From NCBI GenBank assembly GCA_014904845.1, contig MU119231.1, forward strand, positions 124,001 through 188,000: DNA of 64,000 nt, in the 5' to 3' direction. Both the position numbers and the translations under genes were made by a program. How positions within the stretch are numbered: the first letter of the stretch is position 1; each line of letters begins with the position of its first letter. The notes beneath the pieces are model-generated. The model ran no database searches and was not told the origin of the DNA. It worked only from the letters and a program-made list of their open reading frames with translations. This DNA is from Acephala macrosclerotiorum. Taxonomy: Eukaryota > Ascomycota > Leotiomycetes > Helotiales > Mollisiaceae. This document shows, piece by piece, positions 37,649 to 49,549 of this stretch.

Positions 37649-40031
37649 ATGTCTTTAGATATAAAAGCAGATATCTCCATTAGAGACCAGTGGGCTCGCC
37701 AGCATGCCATTCGAGGTGTCCAGGTTGAGTGGAACAAACTTGTTCGCCACCATGCCCCTGATGGAGACCAGGATCGGTTGCTTCTTGACGGCGACGAACT
37801 TCCCTCCGCACCAACTCCTCCCCCACCATCTTCTCCTATTATGCGGGATCCGCGTGATCGGCCCAAGATTGTCCGCCTGGGCATCGTGGGTGCTGGCGCC
37901 GCTGGCCTTTTTGCGGCCATGGTGCTCGATTACCTCAATTTCGAGTTGTTCAAGAGAGCCGCGCTCCAAGGGAAGGGCACGGGGGTGATGCCGTCCACGG
38001 GAGATCATTCATCCAGCAGAAGTGGCTCGTCCAAGGAACAGCCAGAGCTGATCTTCAAATATGATATTCTCGAATCCGCATCCCCAGAGCGACTTGGAGG
38101 ACGTCTCTTCACCTACAATTTTGGAGGAGATCGGGATAGCCATGACTACTACGATGTCGGAGCAATGAGGTTTCCGGACAATCCGGTTATGAGACGGTAA
38201 AGTACTCGTCTTCTAACGATAGAGAGAAACTCACAGAAACAGGACATTCGATCTATTCACCAGACTCGGCATGAAAAAAGACGACCTGAAAACCAACCCC
38301 GATGCTGAGGATGGGTCCATAATTCCCTACTACATGAAGAACGCCGACACCAAATCAAGTTCAAGCGAGCCATGGCGCTACAACGATATCACTTTATGGG
38401 GCACTTACAAAAGTCTTGTGGCCCAAGCAGCGGACAACGATCCCTTCCAAATGGCAACCGATGGAAGCATCCCTAGAACGTATGAGACCGAGTTTCCTAC
38501 AATTGAAAGTATACGAACTCCGTCGGTAGCTGACAGAAAATTTCCCTCACAGAATCCTCCAATATTCTCCCGACGAAGTCATGAATGCGGCTATCGAACC
38601 ATTCAGAAAGGCGCTGAAGCAAGATGCTCTGAAAACTCCGCCCGGGAGAACAGGCTGGGATCTCCTCATGAAATACGACACTTTTAGTACTCGCCAGTTT
38701 CTGGGCACGTAAGTACCACTCTGTCTTGTCGACATCACGGTTTACTCACCCGCTGCCTGCAAAAGGGATCCGCCAGAACCGCTCCCCGAAGGACCCATTC
38801 CACCGCCGCCGTACAACTATGATACTATTGAATGGATGGAGACATTCAACGGGTGAGATGCAATCCTGCCTGAGCATGTCAATGCGGAAGCTGACCTCCT
38901 TCAAGCGGAACTAACTGGTACGACCAAGCGCACAGCGAAACGGTTCTCGAATCATTGGACTTCGGGTTCAGTGATGACACGAAATGGTACTGCATCCTTG
39001 GAGGCGCCCAGCAGCTCGCTAAGAAAATGGAGGCCAAGCTTTCTCAGAAGCCTGTCTACAACTCCACGGTGACAGCAATTAGGGCTACCGGCACGATGCA
39101 AGTGGATGTCGATGTAGTAACTCCGTCTGTAAAGGAGACAAAAAAATACAACGGCGTTTTCAATACGACCACTCTCGGATGTCTAAGGCGAATGGACCTT
39201 ACCAACGCCGGACTCACCTACAGTACTAAGCAAGCCGCCCGCTCCCTGGGATACGGCTCAGCAGCCAAGGTTGCCATCAAGTTCAAACGCGCATGGTGGA
39301 TTCATGACCTTAAGGGCTACAACATCAAGATGGGCGGCCTCGGCCATTCCGACCTCAATACACGAACTTGCGTGTACCCATCTTACAACATCTATGACGA
39401 CAAGACGAAGACGGCTGTCCTGTTAAACTCCTACACTTGGCAGCAAGACTCGGAGCGCCTTGCGTCGCTAATGTCCACCAACCCAGACCATGCCCAGAAG
39501 GTCAAAGACGAGGCCGTCCTGAAGGAGCTGCTCTTCCGCGAACTGGTGCATTTGCATAAAAACAACGACATGACGGATGATGAGCTTTACAGCCTCATTA
39601 GCGACAACTACATCGACCACCATGCGTTCGACTGGTATAAAGAGCCAAACGCGGCGGGGGCATTTGCCTTTTTCCGACCGCAGCAGTTCTCATCCATGTG
39701 GAACAAGATGATCCAACCGTCTGGAGACGTTGTCATTGTCGGTGAAGCATCAAGTCCCCATCACGCCTGGGTCGTTGGCGCGCTCGAGAGTGTTGTGCAC
39801 GGGATCCATGCCTGGATGGGATTGAACCTGGGGCTTGTTCCCGAATTTGCAGTGGCAATGGAAATCCTGGAGCATGCTAAGGCTGGAATCCCGTTCGTGG
39901 GCTTGCCCCCTTACATGGATGCGAATATCTCGAAGTGGCACTCACTTCTTGGAATGATCTATCGCCAGAAGCACCTGGGTGAGATGGAGGAAAGGCAGTT
40001 TGCCAGTTATTTTACTCAACTTAGACTCTAG
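37649..40031 (+). CDS. flavin-containing amine oxidase (L-amino-acid-oxidase-like)
   Basis: FAD enzyme of 717 aa of the amine oxidase superfamily, expected to oxidise an amine or L-amino acid to the imine with release of peroxide. Exons 37649-38196, 38243-38479, 38553-38708, 38766-38852 and 38906-40031, all in phase. The dinucleotide-binding motif is GIVGAGAAGLFAA near residue 80, with the flavin-family arginine motif ERLGGRLFTY and YYDVGAMRFPD after it. The C-terminal FAD contact is VIVGEASSPHHAWVVGALES. The start was set at ATG 37649 (MSLDIKADISIRDQWA); an in-frame ATG at 37547 exists. The long N-terminal extension with a Pro-rich loop is common in fungal members. No signal peptide is seen, so it is probably intracellular. 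It is intact and GC-richer than its flanks, and sits between two HET relics. Confidence 0.88.
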
Positions 40032-40125
40032 GCGGAATCAAAAGTGTAGGGTTGTTAGGATAGGATTCTTGCAATACACTGCCCACTATCAGATCTATCT
40101 CCCATGACTAGAAACTTCTCCTATA

Positions 40126-41728
40126 GTGTTAAACCCTCAGTCTTCACCTTGTACTAGTGAACAGGCTGTAATTCTCTTATTGATTGATGCGGTCTGCGTC
40201 CATCAGAAAGACGATGCGGAGAAGAGTGTCCAAGTGCAGCTGACGGGAGAAATTTATAGCGCTGCTTGTGAAGTTACTGTATGGCTAGGTCCAGAGGAGG
40301 GTAATAGCAATTTGGCTATGGATTTCCTGCCTTATTTATATGATGCCCTCGGGTATAAATGTTTGCCGGACTTGAACAATTATGAGAAGGTGAATTTCAT
40401 CCTGGAACGAATACGGACGAGGACAGATTCTCTGGAATGGGCGGCGTTATTACGTATTTTTGAACGTCCTTGGTTTGAGAGGATTTGGATTGTTTAAGAG
40501 ATTGCTCTTGCGAGATTTGTGTGGGGGGTTTGTGGGGATAGGCAGTGCGAGTGGAGTCTGCTCGCGGATACAGCGTATTGGCGAGAGAACTACAACTTTA
40601 CAGTCTGCTGTTGTATGAGGAATTATGGAAACCTATTCCTATTGGCATGATGAATACGCGAAGGAGAAGCCGAAACTGGGAGAGTTGATGATACGCTTCG
40701 CACCATGGAAGGCAACCGATTTGAAAGACAAAGTCTATGCACTGTTTGGTGTTTCAGGCGATGCGAAAGAACTCAACATCATTCCGAACTATTCTCTCAA
40801 GCTCCATCAAGTCTGGGCCTCGGCATATCGTGCTATCTTAATCCAAGAGCAAGACTTTGAGATCCTAGGACTGGCGGGGTGTGGTCATGAGGTAACAACT
40901 TGCACGCCTGAACTTCGCTCCTGGGTACCGGACCTTGCCAGTCCACCGTCAAGTGTTTCGTTCTCTTACAACGCATCCACAAATGGGTATAAAACCTCAG
41001 GAGATACCAAAGCAAGCATTCAGTTTACACCGGATGGCCAAATGATCGTTCAAGGAATCGATGTTGACAAAGTCAAAGTGGTGGGGAGGATGCTTCCCAC
41101 CATGTTGGGCATGGTTGAGGAGGGAAACTTCGCTCCGATACCTTCATGGATTAAGGAACTACTGTCCTTAGCAATTGAAACTTGCAAAGCAGATAACAGG
41201 GACTTCAAGGTGGAGGACTTCTGGAGATCTCTCATCGGAAACGTCACAGACAATGGAGAAGTCGCCTCAGAGTGCTACGGAGATTACTTTAACTCATACC
41301 GAGAATACCAAAAACGACTCTCAGTGTTCACGAAATCGAAAGAGATCCACGACAAAGTTGCGAATATGGCGGATTTTATCCAACAAAGGGAAGAATTCGG
41401 TATGAATAGCCAGCTTGTCAAAGAAGCCGAGCTCTTCGAGTTTGCGATCTCCAAACATGTCCAAGAAAGGCGATTCTTCATTACAGAGCAAGTAAGATAT
41501 GGATTTGCGCCGAAAGATACGGGTAGTGACTTTGGTCGTAGCATTGGGGATGATTATATATGCATTCTTGCCGGAGGTCCAGTTCCGTGGGCGGTTCGCC
41601 GTCCTGCTGCTCGCAATGAAGGGAATCCTTTCAAGAATGGGTGGCTTCTTGGTGAAGCTTATGTGCATGGCTTGATGTCTGGTCAAGGACTTGAGGGGAA
41701 GGAGTTGGAGATATTTGCCATAGGCTGA
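40126..41728 (+). pseudogene. HET-domain protein, C-terminal portion with nonsense and frameshift
   Basis: The first piece reads LLLIDAVCVHQKDDAEKSVQV, AACEVTVWLGPEE and FERPWFERIWIV, the second half of the HET domain. A TAA at 40495-40497 stands where the family has the Gln of the V-Q-E motif (IVQEIAL); the reading continues EIALARFVWG in the same frame, so a CAA to TAA change is likely. A frameshift near 40600 then leads to the long open frame 40625-41728, with KATDLKDKVYALFGV, the typical post-HET tract, and GDYICILAGGPVPWAVR near the end. There are therefore at least two lesions. The 367-codon C-terminal frame remains open, which suggests that decay is recent. The piece starts inside the HET domain and lacks the N-terminal motifs. 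Confidence 0.75.
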
Positions 41729-42847
41729 AGGGCCTCGCACTAGATGAAATTCTCTGATTGTCTAGCATGGAGAAGAATAGGCTCTCCATACACAGGTGAA
41801 GCGATAACATTGAGGTAGAAAGTAATGTTTGGATCTCACATTCAATTATGGTCTCTGTTCTTGGAAGGAATATCCTTCTACTTTCGGACATTTTACATCA
41901 TGTGTAAGTCCTCAATAACAACAAAATATCATCGAGGGCGAGAAGCTGGTCGCAGATCGAAACTTCGAGGATGCCACTCTAAATATTGGTACTTGAAAGC
42001 TGTTCAAGGCATTAAAGTAATACTTAGAAGCCAAAAGGCTATTTTTGTCCCTTTCCAAATGCTCTAGCCTTCTCATGAAGCAAGAAGAAGGACGACAAAG
42101 AGGGAAGTCTCGATCTCGCATTCCTACCCCGCCCCCTTTTGCGGCCGCATCCGAGCAATCAAAACGTAATTATCTCACATATCTCACATATCTTTCCTCT
42201 CCAGCTCTATTTCTTCGCAAATTCTCAACAACACTCTCTGCAGACTTAGCATCGTCTCTCCTGATTATCGCATAAAACCGTGCGTCAAGGTGTGCTGCAA
42301 TTCGATCAAGGCTTCGTAAAGTCTAGACCCTCTCAGTCCCACAACAAAAGGTTCGCACTTGCCCCACAATCCTTGGTGCAGAAGCTCCCCACCACAGCGG
42401 TTCCACGTCCACGTCTCGTCCCACGCCACCAGAAACTCTGCACACCATCGGCGAGCGTTTGGTAAATCCAGAAGAGCGTGGGTACGGCATGGGTAAATAT
42501 TCACACGCTTCTAGAGATGCACATGATGGTTAAAAGGCTGAAGTGAGTGGTGGGAAACTTACGCAATAGAGTCTGGATCTGCCGAGAACCAAATACCGCG
42601 CGCGGACCCGAGAGGAGAGGAATCATCACTCCGTAACGAACGGATGTGTAGTGAGGGGAGCTTGCTTATTCCGTGGAATATATCAACTTTCAGTCACGAG
42701 TACTGTCCTTCCATCTTTCATCGCAAAGTATTCTTTCATCTTCCCCTCTGGCATTTCGTCGATTCTCTAAGGCACTCGTTGTCTACTGTTTACAGGTCTC
42801 ATATTTTATCCTTCCAACGCAATCAAATTTCAGTCAACAACTTCAAG
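41729..42847. other. intergenic region
   Basis: No supportable gene. It contains a short duplication of ATCTCACAT near 42175 and the promoter of the downstream monooxygenase. Nothing else was recognised. Confidence 0.5.
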
Positions 42848-44278
42848 ATGGAGAAAGATACCAAGATTGCGATTATCGGAGCTGGTCTGACCTCCATTTC
42901 CCCAGACTCTCCACATCACTAACACGTGACCAGGAATGGGAGGCCTGGCATGTGCGCTGGCACTGGCAAAGAAAGGATTCACGAGCATCGATGTCTTTGA
43001 GACTGCTTCAAATCTTGGGTTTGTAGGAGCTGGAATCCAACTAGCACCAAATATGGCCAGAATCCTCGACAACCTAGGTGTCTGGGCCGACATCGAACGA
43101 GAAGCAGTTGATCTGAAAGATACGAGCATCAGAAGTAAATAGGGCACAGCTTAGACCAAAAATCAGAGCTAACATGTATCTAAGATGGCGATAAAGACGA
43201 TGAGCTCGGTCATGTAGATCTGAACTACATCCGAGAAATATACGGCTACCCTCATATGGTCGGACACCGCTCCTCACTCGCCGGCTCCCTATACGAAGGC
43301 TGCAAACAAGAGAAGGGCATTAAGTTTCACTTCTCCACTGGCGCAGCAGAAGTAGAATCCTGGTCCCCAAAACCAACCATCAAAGTCAAACCACGTGACG
43401 GTTCCCCTTACTCCGTTCAAGCAGACATCCTTCTCGCCGCTGATGGTCTCAAATCCGGCGTCAGAGACCAGATGTTGAAGCTGTTGAACATCGATGCTAA
43501 AGTCATCGACACACAGCAAGCTGCATATCGAATCATGCTAAAGCGAGAAGATATGGAAAACGATCCCGAATTGCTAGAGCTCATCGATACCGACAGAGTC
43601 ACTCGATGGGTAGGAGAAAAGCGCCACATCATCGCATATCCCGTATCCAGCAAGCAGATCTACAATCTTTCTACAGCTCAGCCAGATACGAATTTTGCAG
43701 CGGCACCATCAGCTACGTATACGACTAAAGGCTCGAAACCAGAAATGTTGAAAGTGTTCCATGATTTCTGTCCCAAGATCCAAAGAATGCTGAACTTGGT
43801 GCCTGACGGAGAAGTTTGCGAATGGAAATTGAGGGTTCATAGTCCGTTGCCAACTTGGGTTCATGGGTCTGTGGCGTTGGTGGGTGATGCTTGCCATCCC
43901 ACCCTTCCTCATCTTGCGCAAGGAGCTGCACAAGCTATCGAAGACGCAGCGGTACTCGCTGTCGTTATCTCCAAATGTCCGGATACGAACCCAGAGAATA
44001 TCAACAAGGCGTTGAAGGTGTATCAAGAGGTGAGAAAGGAGAGAGCAGAGACGTTGGTGGAACTTGCTGCTGCGTCAGGAAGAGCGCTGCATTTGGGAGA
44101 AGGAGCGGCGAAGGCTGAGCGAGATAAGCAATTTGCGGCGTTGAAGGAGAAGAAGGGTGCTGTTCCCGACAAGTGGGCGGATGCGGATGTGCAGAAACAG
44201 ATCTATGGACATGATTGTGCGAAGGTTGCAGAGGAGAGTTTCGATGAGTTGTTCAAGAACACGAAGGCACAGCTGTGA
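42848..44278 (+). CDS. FAD-dependent monooxygenase, salicylate hydroxylase type
   Basis: Flavoprotein hydroxylase of 443 aa of the PHBH-fold class A group, acting on an aromatic acid with NAD(P)H and O2. Exons 42848-42884, 42934-43134 and 43185-44278; introns 49 and 50 nt with GT-AG borders and CTAAC branch sites. The Rossmann motif is split by intron 1: IAIIGAG-MGGLACALALAKKG. The DG motif is LAADGLKSGVRDQ and the GD motif is ALVGDACHPTLPHLAQGA. The C-terminal tail with KWADADVQKQIYGHD is characteristic of fungal salicylate-hydroxylase-like proteins. No membrane or secretion signal. Such enzymes open the breakdown of plant phenolics via catechol; the actual substrate is not known. Flanked by a HET relic and a broken exonuclease gene, so no pathway context. 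Confidence 0.9.
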
Positions 44279-45108
44279 TTGTAAAACGTAGAGGAAAACT
44301 GAAATTCTCCTTCTAGTTACTGAGTCCCTTTTGGTTTCTGCTTTGAGCACGTTGATCTGGTGGTCATTCTCCGTTCTCGTTTCGGTTCTTTGGCTAAAGC
44401 TGAGTTCTTGTTCTGCAAACCAACATTGCTTCGACGAGCACGATAGATAAACACTGCTGCAGGTACCTGTGATGTCATAGCTAGCCTTAGGTCCTTCGCG
44501 GTCGTTGAAGATGTTGTCTGTGAGATGTGTCTCGTATGCATTTGGTGTCTTTTCACTAATATCAGAGTGTGGATCGTCCATGCGTTTTTCCGGAACGATG
44601 TTGGAATGGGAGTAGTACTTTGTGTGCTGACTTGGACAGTTGGTGGGGGTGTGTATCGGATTTTGAGAGCACTTCTCCGAAGAAAAAGGACAAGAGAAGA
44701 AATGATTCGGAGTTGGATCTTGAGGACGTGCAAACCTTTGCGAGACGTGGTAGAGTCCTTTGGAGGAACACTTGGCTAGGGAAATGCCATCGGCTTCAAC
44801 TATTATGGAGTCCTTGATGGATTGGTGAAGTATATTTGTGCTAAACTTCGAGTAATGTTACTACGAAAAGAGACCATTTATTAATGCTATCGCAGACAAA
44901 TGAGAACTCCTGAACGCTAGGTCTGGCATAGGATGGTGGCAAGAGTATGGGTCACGTGCTAGCGTACCGTCCTTTCCCTTCTCGACCGCCAGTTCGAACC
45001 GGAATTCGAGTTGACATAAATACCACACCTCAATGGTCCTGAAATCCTAGGATATTTTGAAATATAGCTGAAAAAGTTGATTTCGAGGTATTTTGAGTCC
45101 CTGCAGCC
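44279..45108. other. intergenic region
   Basis: No supportable gene; open frames of up to 168 codons here lie opposite or beside the monooxygenase 3' end and lack motifs. Confidence 0.5.
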
Positions 45109-45852
45109 ATGGATTTTCCACCACTACCTCTCCTCCCAGCGTGTGCTCAGACACTCGAGGAACTTCTATGTTTCCCCTCTGCTTTCGAGCCCATATTCGT
45201 AGCTATCGACTTCGAAGCCACAGGCCGCGTCATCAACAACTTTAGCTTTGGCTTCAGAAAAGAAAACACCCAAGTAGGTATCTCGATCCTCGATACCAGG
45301 GAACTGCATTTTTCGTCCGCAGCAAAGAAAGCAGCTGCTGTACAGATATTCAACTTCATCACCGGCTCAGCCGAATACTACCTAAAATCATCCCAGAAAT
45401 TCGTCTGGGGAAGATCAGGATACATCTCTTCCACCAAAGCAGCCGTGTTGAAAAGTCTTAATAAAACGATACCGCGAGAGGAATATTGTTCTTGTAGGTC
45501 ATGGATTTGGGATGGATCTTCAAGCTCTACGTTCTCTTGATTTTGATCTTGAGACATCGGTTTTAGGTCTTTTTGATACTTTGAGATTGCGAAGGAGATC
45601 GAGGTGTCTAGATGTAGTTTGGGTTGTCTGCTTGAGGATTTTGGCTGTTGGAATTTGGATAAAAATAGGTTGCATAATGCGGGGAATGATGAGGACTAGA
45701 CTTTACAGGCGTTGATACTTCTAGCGATGAGAAAATACCCTGGACAGAGGAACAATGAGTTGAGGCAAGTCCTAAACGACTTGAATCGAGTGTCGTTCGT
45801 ACGGGTAAAGGCACAATGGGGAAGACACACGCTTTATCGTGGACTCGTCTAG
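45109..45852 (+). pseudogene. Gfd2/YDR514C-like DEDDh exonuclease, broken
   Basis: Remnant of the fungal Gfd2/YDR514C-like family, RNase-H-fold proteins with a DEDDh exonuclease core. Three reading frames must be joined. Frame 1 gives FVAIDFEATG (catalytic D and E) and later FVWGRSGYIS. A second frame gives RNIVLVGHGFGMDLQALRSL (third acidic residue). A third frame, the same phase as the first, gives CSLGCLLEDFGCWNL and LHNAGND, then a TAG at 45697 where the family has an aromatic residue, then TLQALILLAMRKYPG. That means two frameshifts (about 45450-45480 and 45570-45600) and one nonsense codon. All five motif residues are still present, so the gene was probably lost recently. An intron at the first shift was considered, but no suitable GT-AG pair was found. 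Confidence 0.7.
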
Positions 45853-46154
45853 GTGGTTGCACAACGCGCTTGAAAGATCGTCAGTTTTAGACTTTCAGAA
45901 ACGTCTCGCTATACTCGATCTTGATGAATATATCAAAACCTTAACGATAGGATGCTAGAAGATTGTACGAAGAGTGCTAGAGATTGGGATTCTAGTTTGA
46001 ATATAGAAATTACAATTGAGGAAACCTTGGAAGATCAAAGAAACATGTGCCACGTGAATCCTATAGTCTCGTGAAGGTGCACTACACCTCGAAGACATGA
46101 GCTTTTCAATTGTCATTCATTATTATTATCAAGTACCGGCACCACACCGCTGTG
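45853..46154. other. short intergenic region
   Basis: No gene seen; lies between the broken exonuclease and the 3' end of the GH20 gene. Confidence 0.5.
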
Positions 46155-48457
46155 TTAAGTATAAGGCGCAACCCCAATAACCAACGGCTCCACATACCCC
46201 GCATACTTCTCATCCGCCCCATCTACCAACTTCACCCCCTTAATACTCCCCTCAAACAAATCACCCCCAATACTCGCAATCGGTGCCTCGATACTCATCG
46301 GATTTCCCCAAATAAATGAATTCGAATAATCCCCAATTGTGGCGGTGAACTCATTCACAGTTTCCGTTCCATTTCCGCCCTCAGAGCTGGTGACGAAATA
46401 AGTGGCGTTGTTGATAGAGACGATTTTTACGTCGGTCCAGGTGTGGAGTGGGAGGGTGTAGTTTAGGACGTAGGGAGAGCCGCCGGTGATGAACATTATG
46501 TTTGGGATTGTGCCGTTTCCTGCTCGTAAAGTAGAGGCGGAGCCGGAGAAGAGAGTGCTGGGAGTCGAAGTGGTTGGATTGATGCTGAACGAGAGAGTGT
46601 AATTTCTCCCCTTCGAAGTCAATGGTGTACTGACTGAACATCCTGGTTTGAGGGTCAGGACGGAGTTCTTGACGCTACAATCTCCGATAAGTTTTCCGTT
46701 GTAGCCGTTGCCGGATTTATCAGCCACTGTGTTGCCGTTGGAGGATGAGAAGTCGTAGGATAGGATCGTTGATGTCTTGGAGGGGGTCTTACGGTCGAGG
46801 TTCTGCCCTGGGATGGCGGCAATAAGGGTTTCAAGGATGGAGTAGTATTCGTCCATGAGGAGGTCGCCGCCCCATTGCTTATCTCCCAGCCCTGGAAGAC
46901 CCTCTCGAAGTGCCCAGTATGCTTCGATGACTGAGGTGCTGTTTGGCCCGAAGTCATTCCAAAGAGCAGGAAGTTGGCCAAGGACATAGGGGCTGTCCTT
47001 TGGTGGGTTGTTCGTGGCGTTGAACTTGTCGAAGATGTATGGTGCTGTTGGTCCTCCGTCGGGTGCTCCATGGAAGATTCTAGTGATATTCAGCTTCTGT
47101 GGATAGCTTCCTGACCATTTTGCGACCACGTAGAACTGATCGTCTGAGTTCAGGACTGAGTAGCCGTTCTTGATAAAGTCCCAGTACGGGTTGGCCTCAA
47201 AGTACTCCCAATGCTGAATACTGACATTGGTATTGATGTTGGTCTCATTCGCAATATCGTTCGGCACAAACGTGCCCCAGATTCGAACATTCTTGTTGAA
47301 CTTCTGACCAATGTACTCGTGCATCGTGTTGACATAATCGTTGTAATCCGCTGCACCAGCCGTATACTCATCAGCACCCAGATGAACAGTTTTGGAATGG
47401 AACCATGGCATGAAAGTGCTCCAAATGGTCTCCATAGTTGGGATCGTCTCTGGCTCGGAGATGTTGAGCAAAGTGAAGTCTGTGCTCAACGCCAATTCTG
47501 GTTTCCACTGAGTTATCACAATGGCGTGACCTGGTGCCTCGATCTCCGGAATGATGGTGACGCCTCGGGCCGCACATTTCTGCTGGAGATTCTCGAAATC
47601 TTCCTGGTAGTAGGACTCGTTTGGGCGATGGTTCAGACCCTCGACAGCTGGGTCAAACGAGTATGGACGGAAAGCAGAATAGAAGTTCAGCTTCTCTTCC
47701 ATGGTAAGGTCTGGGTTGACACTTGGACTGTCGCTCAAATGGATATGGAATGTGTTCTGCTTGAAGAATGACAAGTATGAACACATCTCAATAAGGAACT
47801 CGGGAGGATAGTAGTGTCTGCCAACGTCAAGCTGCGAGCAATTAGCATTCTTGCTCATACTTTGATCATTTGCACTTACGAAGGTACCACGAATGCCCCA
47901 CCCTGGCGCATCAGATGCACTCCCCAAGGTTAATTTCATGCCATCATCCAGAACGCCTTGCTGCAAAATCGTCCTCGTGGCCCACCAAGCACCGAGAGGG
48001 CTTGCTCCTGTAATCACGATCCCATGTGAAGTAACATCAATCGAGTAGCCTTCCGAAGTAGGTCTTCCAGCAGCATCCAAATAGGCGCTCGAGTTTCCAA
48101 TCGTCAAGAAAATGGAGTTCTTTCCAGCTGCCTCGCCCGTCACGACGGGGACTTTCAGGCCCAGAACTGAGGCGAGATCCTCACTGAAGGTGGTCGCGAA
48201 ACTTTTTAGAGTCGGTGGGATGAGGGTTTCTCCTTCTGTGTTGACCGTGTTCTGGTACTTGGAGTCAACGACGATGGACTTCACTGATTTCAGTGAAAAG
48301 GTTCCTGTGGCATTGGAGACCTCGAATGGAACGGTCGGAATTCCAAGCCATCTTGCAGCTACTTAACATGAGTATCCAGTTTTCACACCCAAAGAGAGTA
48401 CTCACAGCACTGCAGCGGCAGCAGCACGCTCACTGCTGATATGAATGAGAACCTCAT
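46155..48457 (-). CDS. secreted GH20 beta-N-acetylhexosaminidase-like enzyme
   Basis: Protein of 751 aa. Exon 1 48457-48406 encodes the signal peptide MRFSFISAVSVLLPLQC; intron 48405-48359 (GTGAGT...AAGTAG); exon 2 48358-46155. An N-terminal GH20b-type domain (SEGYSIDVTSHGIVITG, LGAWWATRTILQQ) precedes the (beta/alpha)8 barrel, recognised by RGTFVSAND, FHIHLSDSPS, IIPEIEAPGHAI and the catalytic Asp-Glu pair in VHLGADEYTAG near residue 345. After about residue 540 a second domain begins with LSYDFSSSNGNTVADKSGNGYNG, the start of a LamG/concanavalin-like fold, and runs to the C terminus. Many N-glycosylation sequons fit secretion. Role: removal of terminal GlcNAc/GalNAc from glycans or chitin fragments. 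HLGADEY differs from the more usual HIGGDE, so specificity may differ. Its neighbour 1.1 kb away is a GH72 cell-wall enzyme on the same strand. Confidence 0.88.
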
Positions 48458-49549
48458 ATCGCGCTAGAATATCTAGTCGGTCGCTCTTCCAAACCTAAAG
48501 CTATGCTAGCGAGACTACGAATGTTTATATCCTCGCAATTGTTCATCCCATGTTCATCGCTTAACTTGATGATCGACTTTCAAGCAATGCAGGCATGAGA
48601 TCAAGCACGCACTAAAGTAACGTTGCTATTATCGTTGATCCGCACTGACGATGACGATCATCGGTAAGGTTGAAGTATCTCGAAAGTGGGGAAGCTCGCC
48701 ATTTCTCGACGCGCGAAAGAGAAATAAAGTTGGGAAGGTTCCAGATATTGTGGAGATGGTAATATATGGGACTGGTAGAAGCTATTGCTGGTACGGTAGT
48801 AATGCTTATCGTCTTCAAGGGTTGGATGAAATGATATTGCCTACCCTGTCCTTGTCGGATATGTTGCACCAAACGTGGGATACACTGGTTGGATACCCCT
48901 GCTGCATCGAGGAAGGCTCATGGAATTCACGTTGTCGAAGTCGCATGATGCTTTGTGTATTTGTGGAAATGTTGAACGTGAAGAAATGGAAGTGGGGTTG
49001 AGTCCCAGCCCCTCAATTTAGCGACGGAACCCCGCAGCGAGATATGGGAGATGAGACGAGAACTTAATCGTCATAACCAAATAAGAAAGTAGAAGTCGAG
49101 ATATGGTTGATGTGTGAGTGATTATGAACCAAATTGACGCTATATACTAGGCGTGCGAGACCTCTATCTCTGGAAATCGCAAATCGGGGTATCAAATTGA
49201 CGCGTTTGTGCCGTTCAGTGCCTGGTTCCTGATCGTAGTGTTCAGGAACAGGCTTTCGCGCCGATATCTCGGCGGTGGGCAATGCCTGCCGGGCATGGTG
49301 GTCTTGACCTTATCGCAAAGTGCGGGGCATGCAGGGAGTCGACGTTACATCCTCGTCGACGGGGATGATGATGGTATGTATGTTGGTCTTTCGTGAGGTT
49401 ATTTTGAGGTTGCTGCTGGAATGCTGCAGAACAGAGCCCTTCGAACAACCAGACGTTCGTTAACCTTGTTCTTTGGTTCCCACATCAGACTGTGAAAGCA
49501 ACGGTAGCCGGAATTCCTAGACCTCCCTTGTCTCCCATCGGTTCACATC
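48458..49549. other. intergenic region
   Basis: No supportable gene. Contains the promoter of the GH20 gene (minus) and the 3' flank of the GH72 gene (minus). Confidence 0.55.

Noticed and set aside
36132..40125. The whole region between the HET pieces as one giant intron
   Set aside because: It contains a complete intact gene with its own start, introns and stop, and the HET pieces overlap at the same motif.
44970..45010. Possible tRNA because of AGTTCGAACCGG resembling a B box
   Set aside because: No A box, acceptor stem or cloverleaf can be formed around it.
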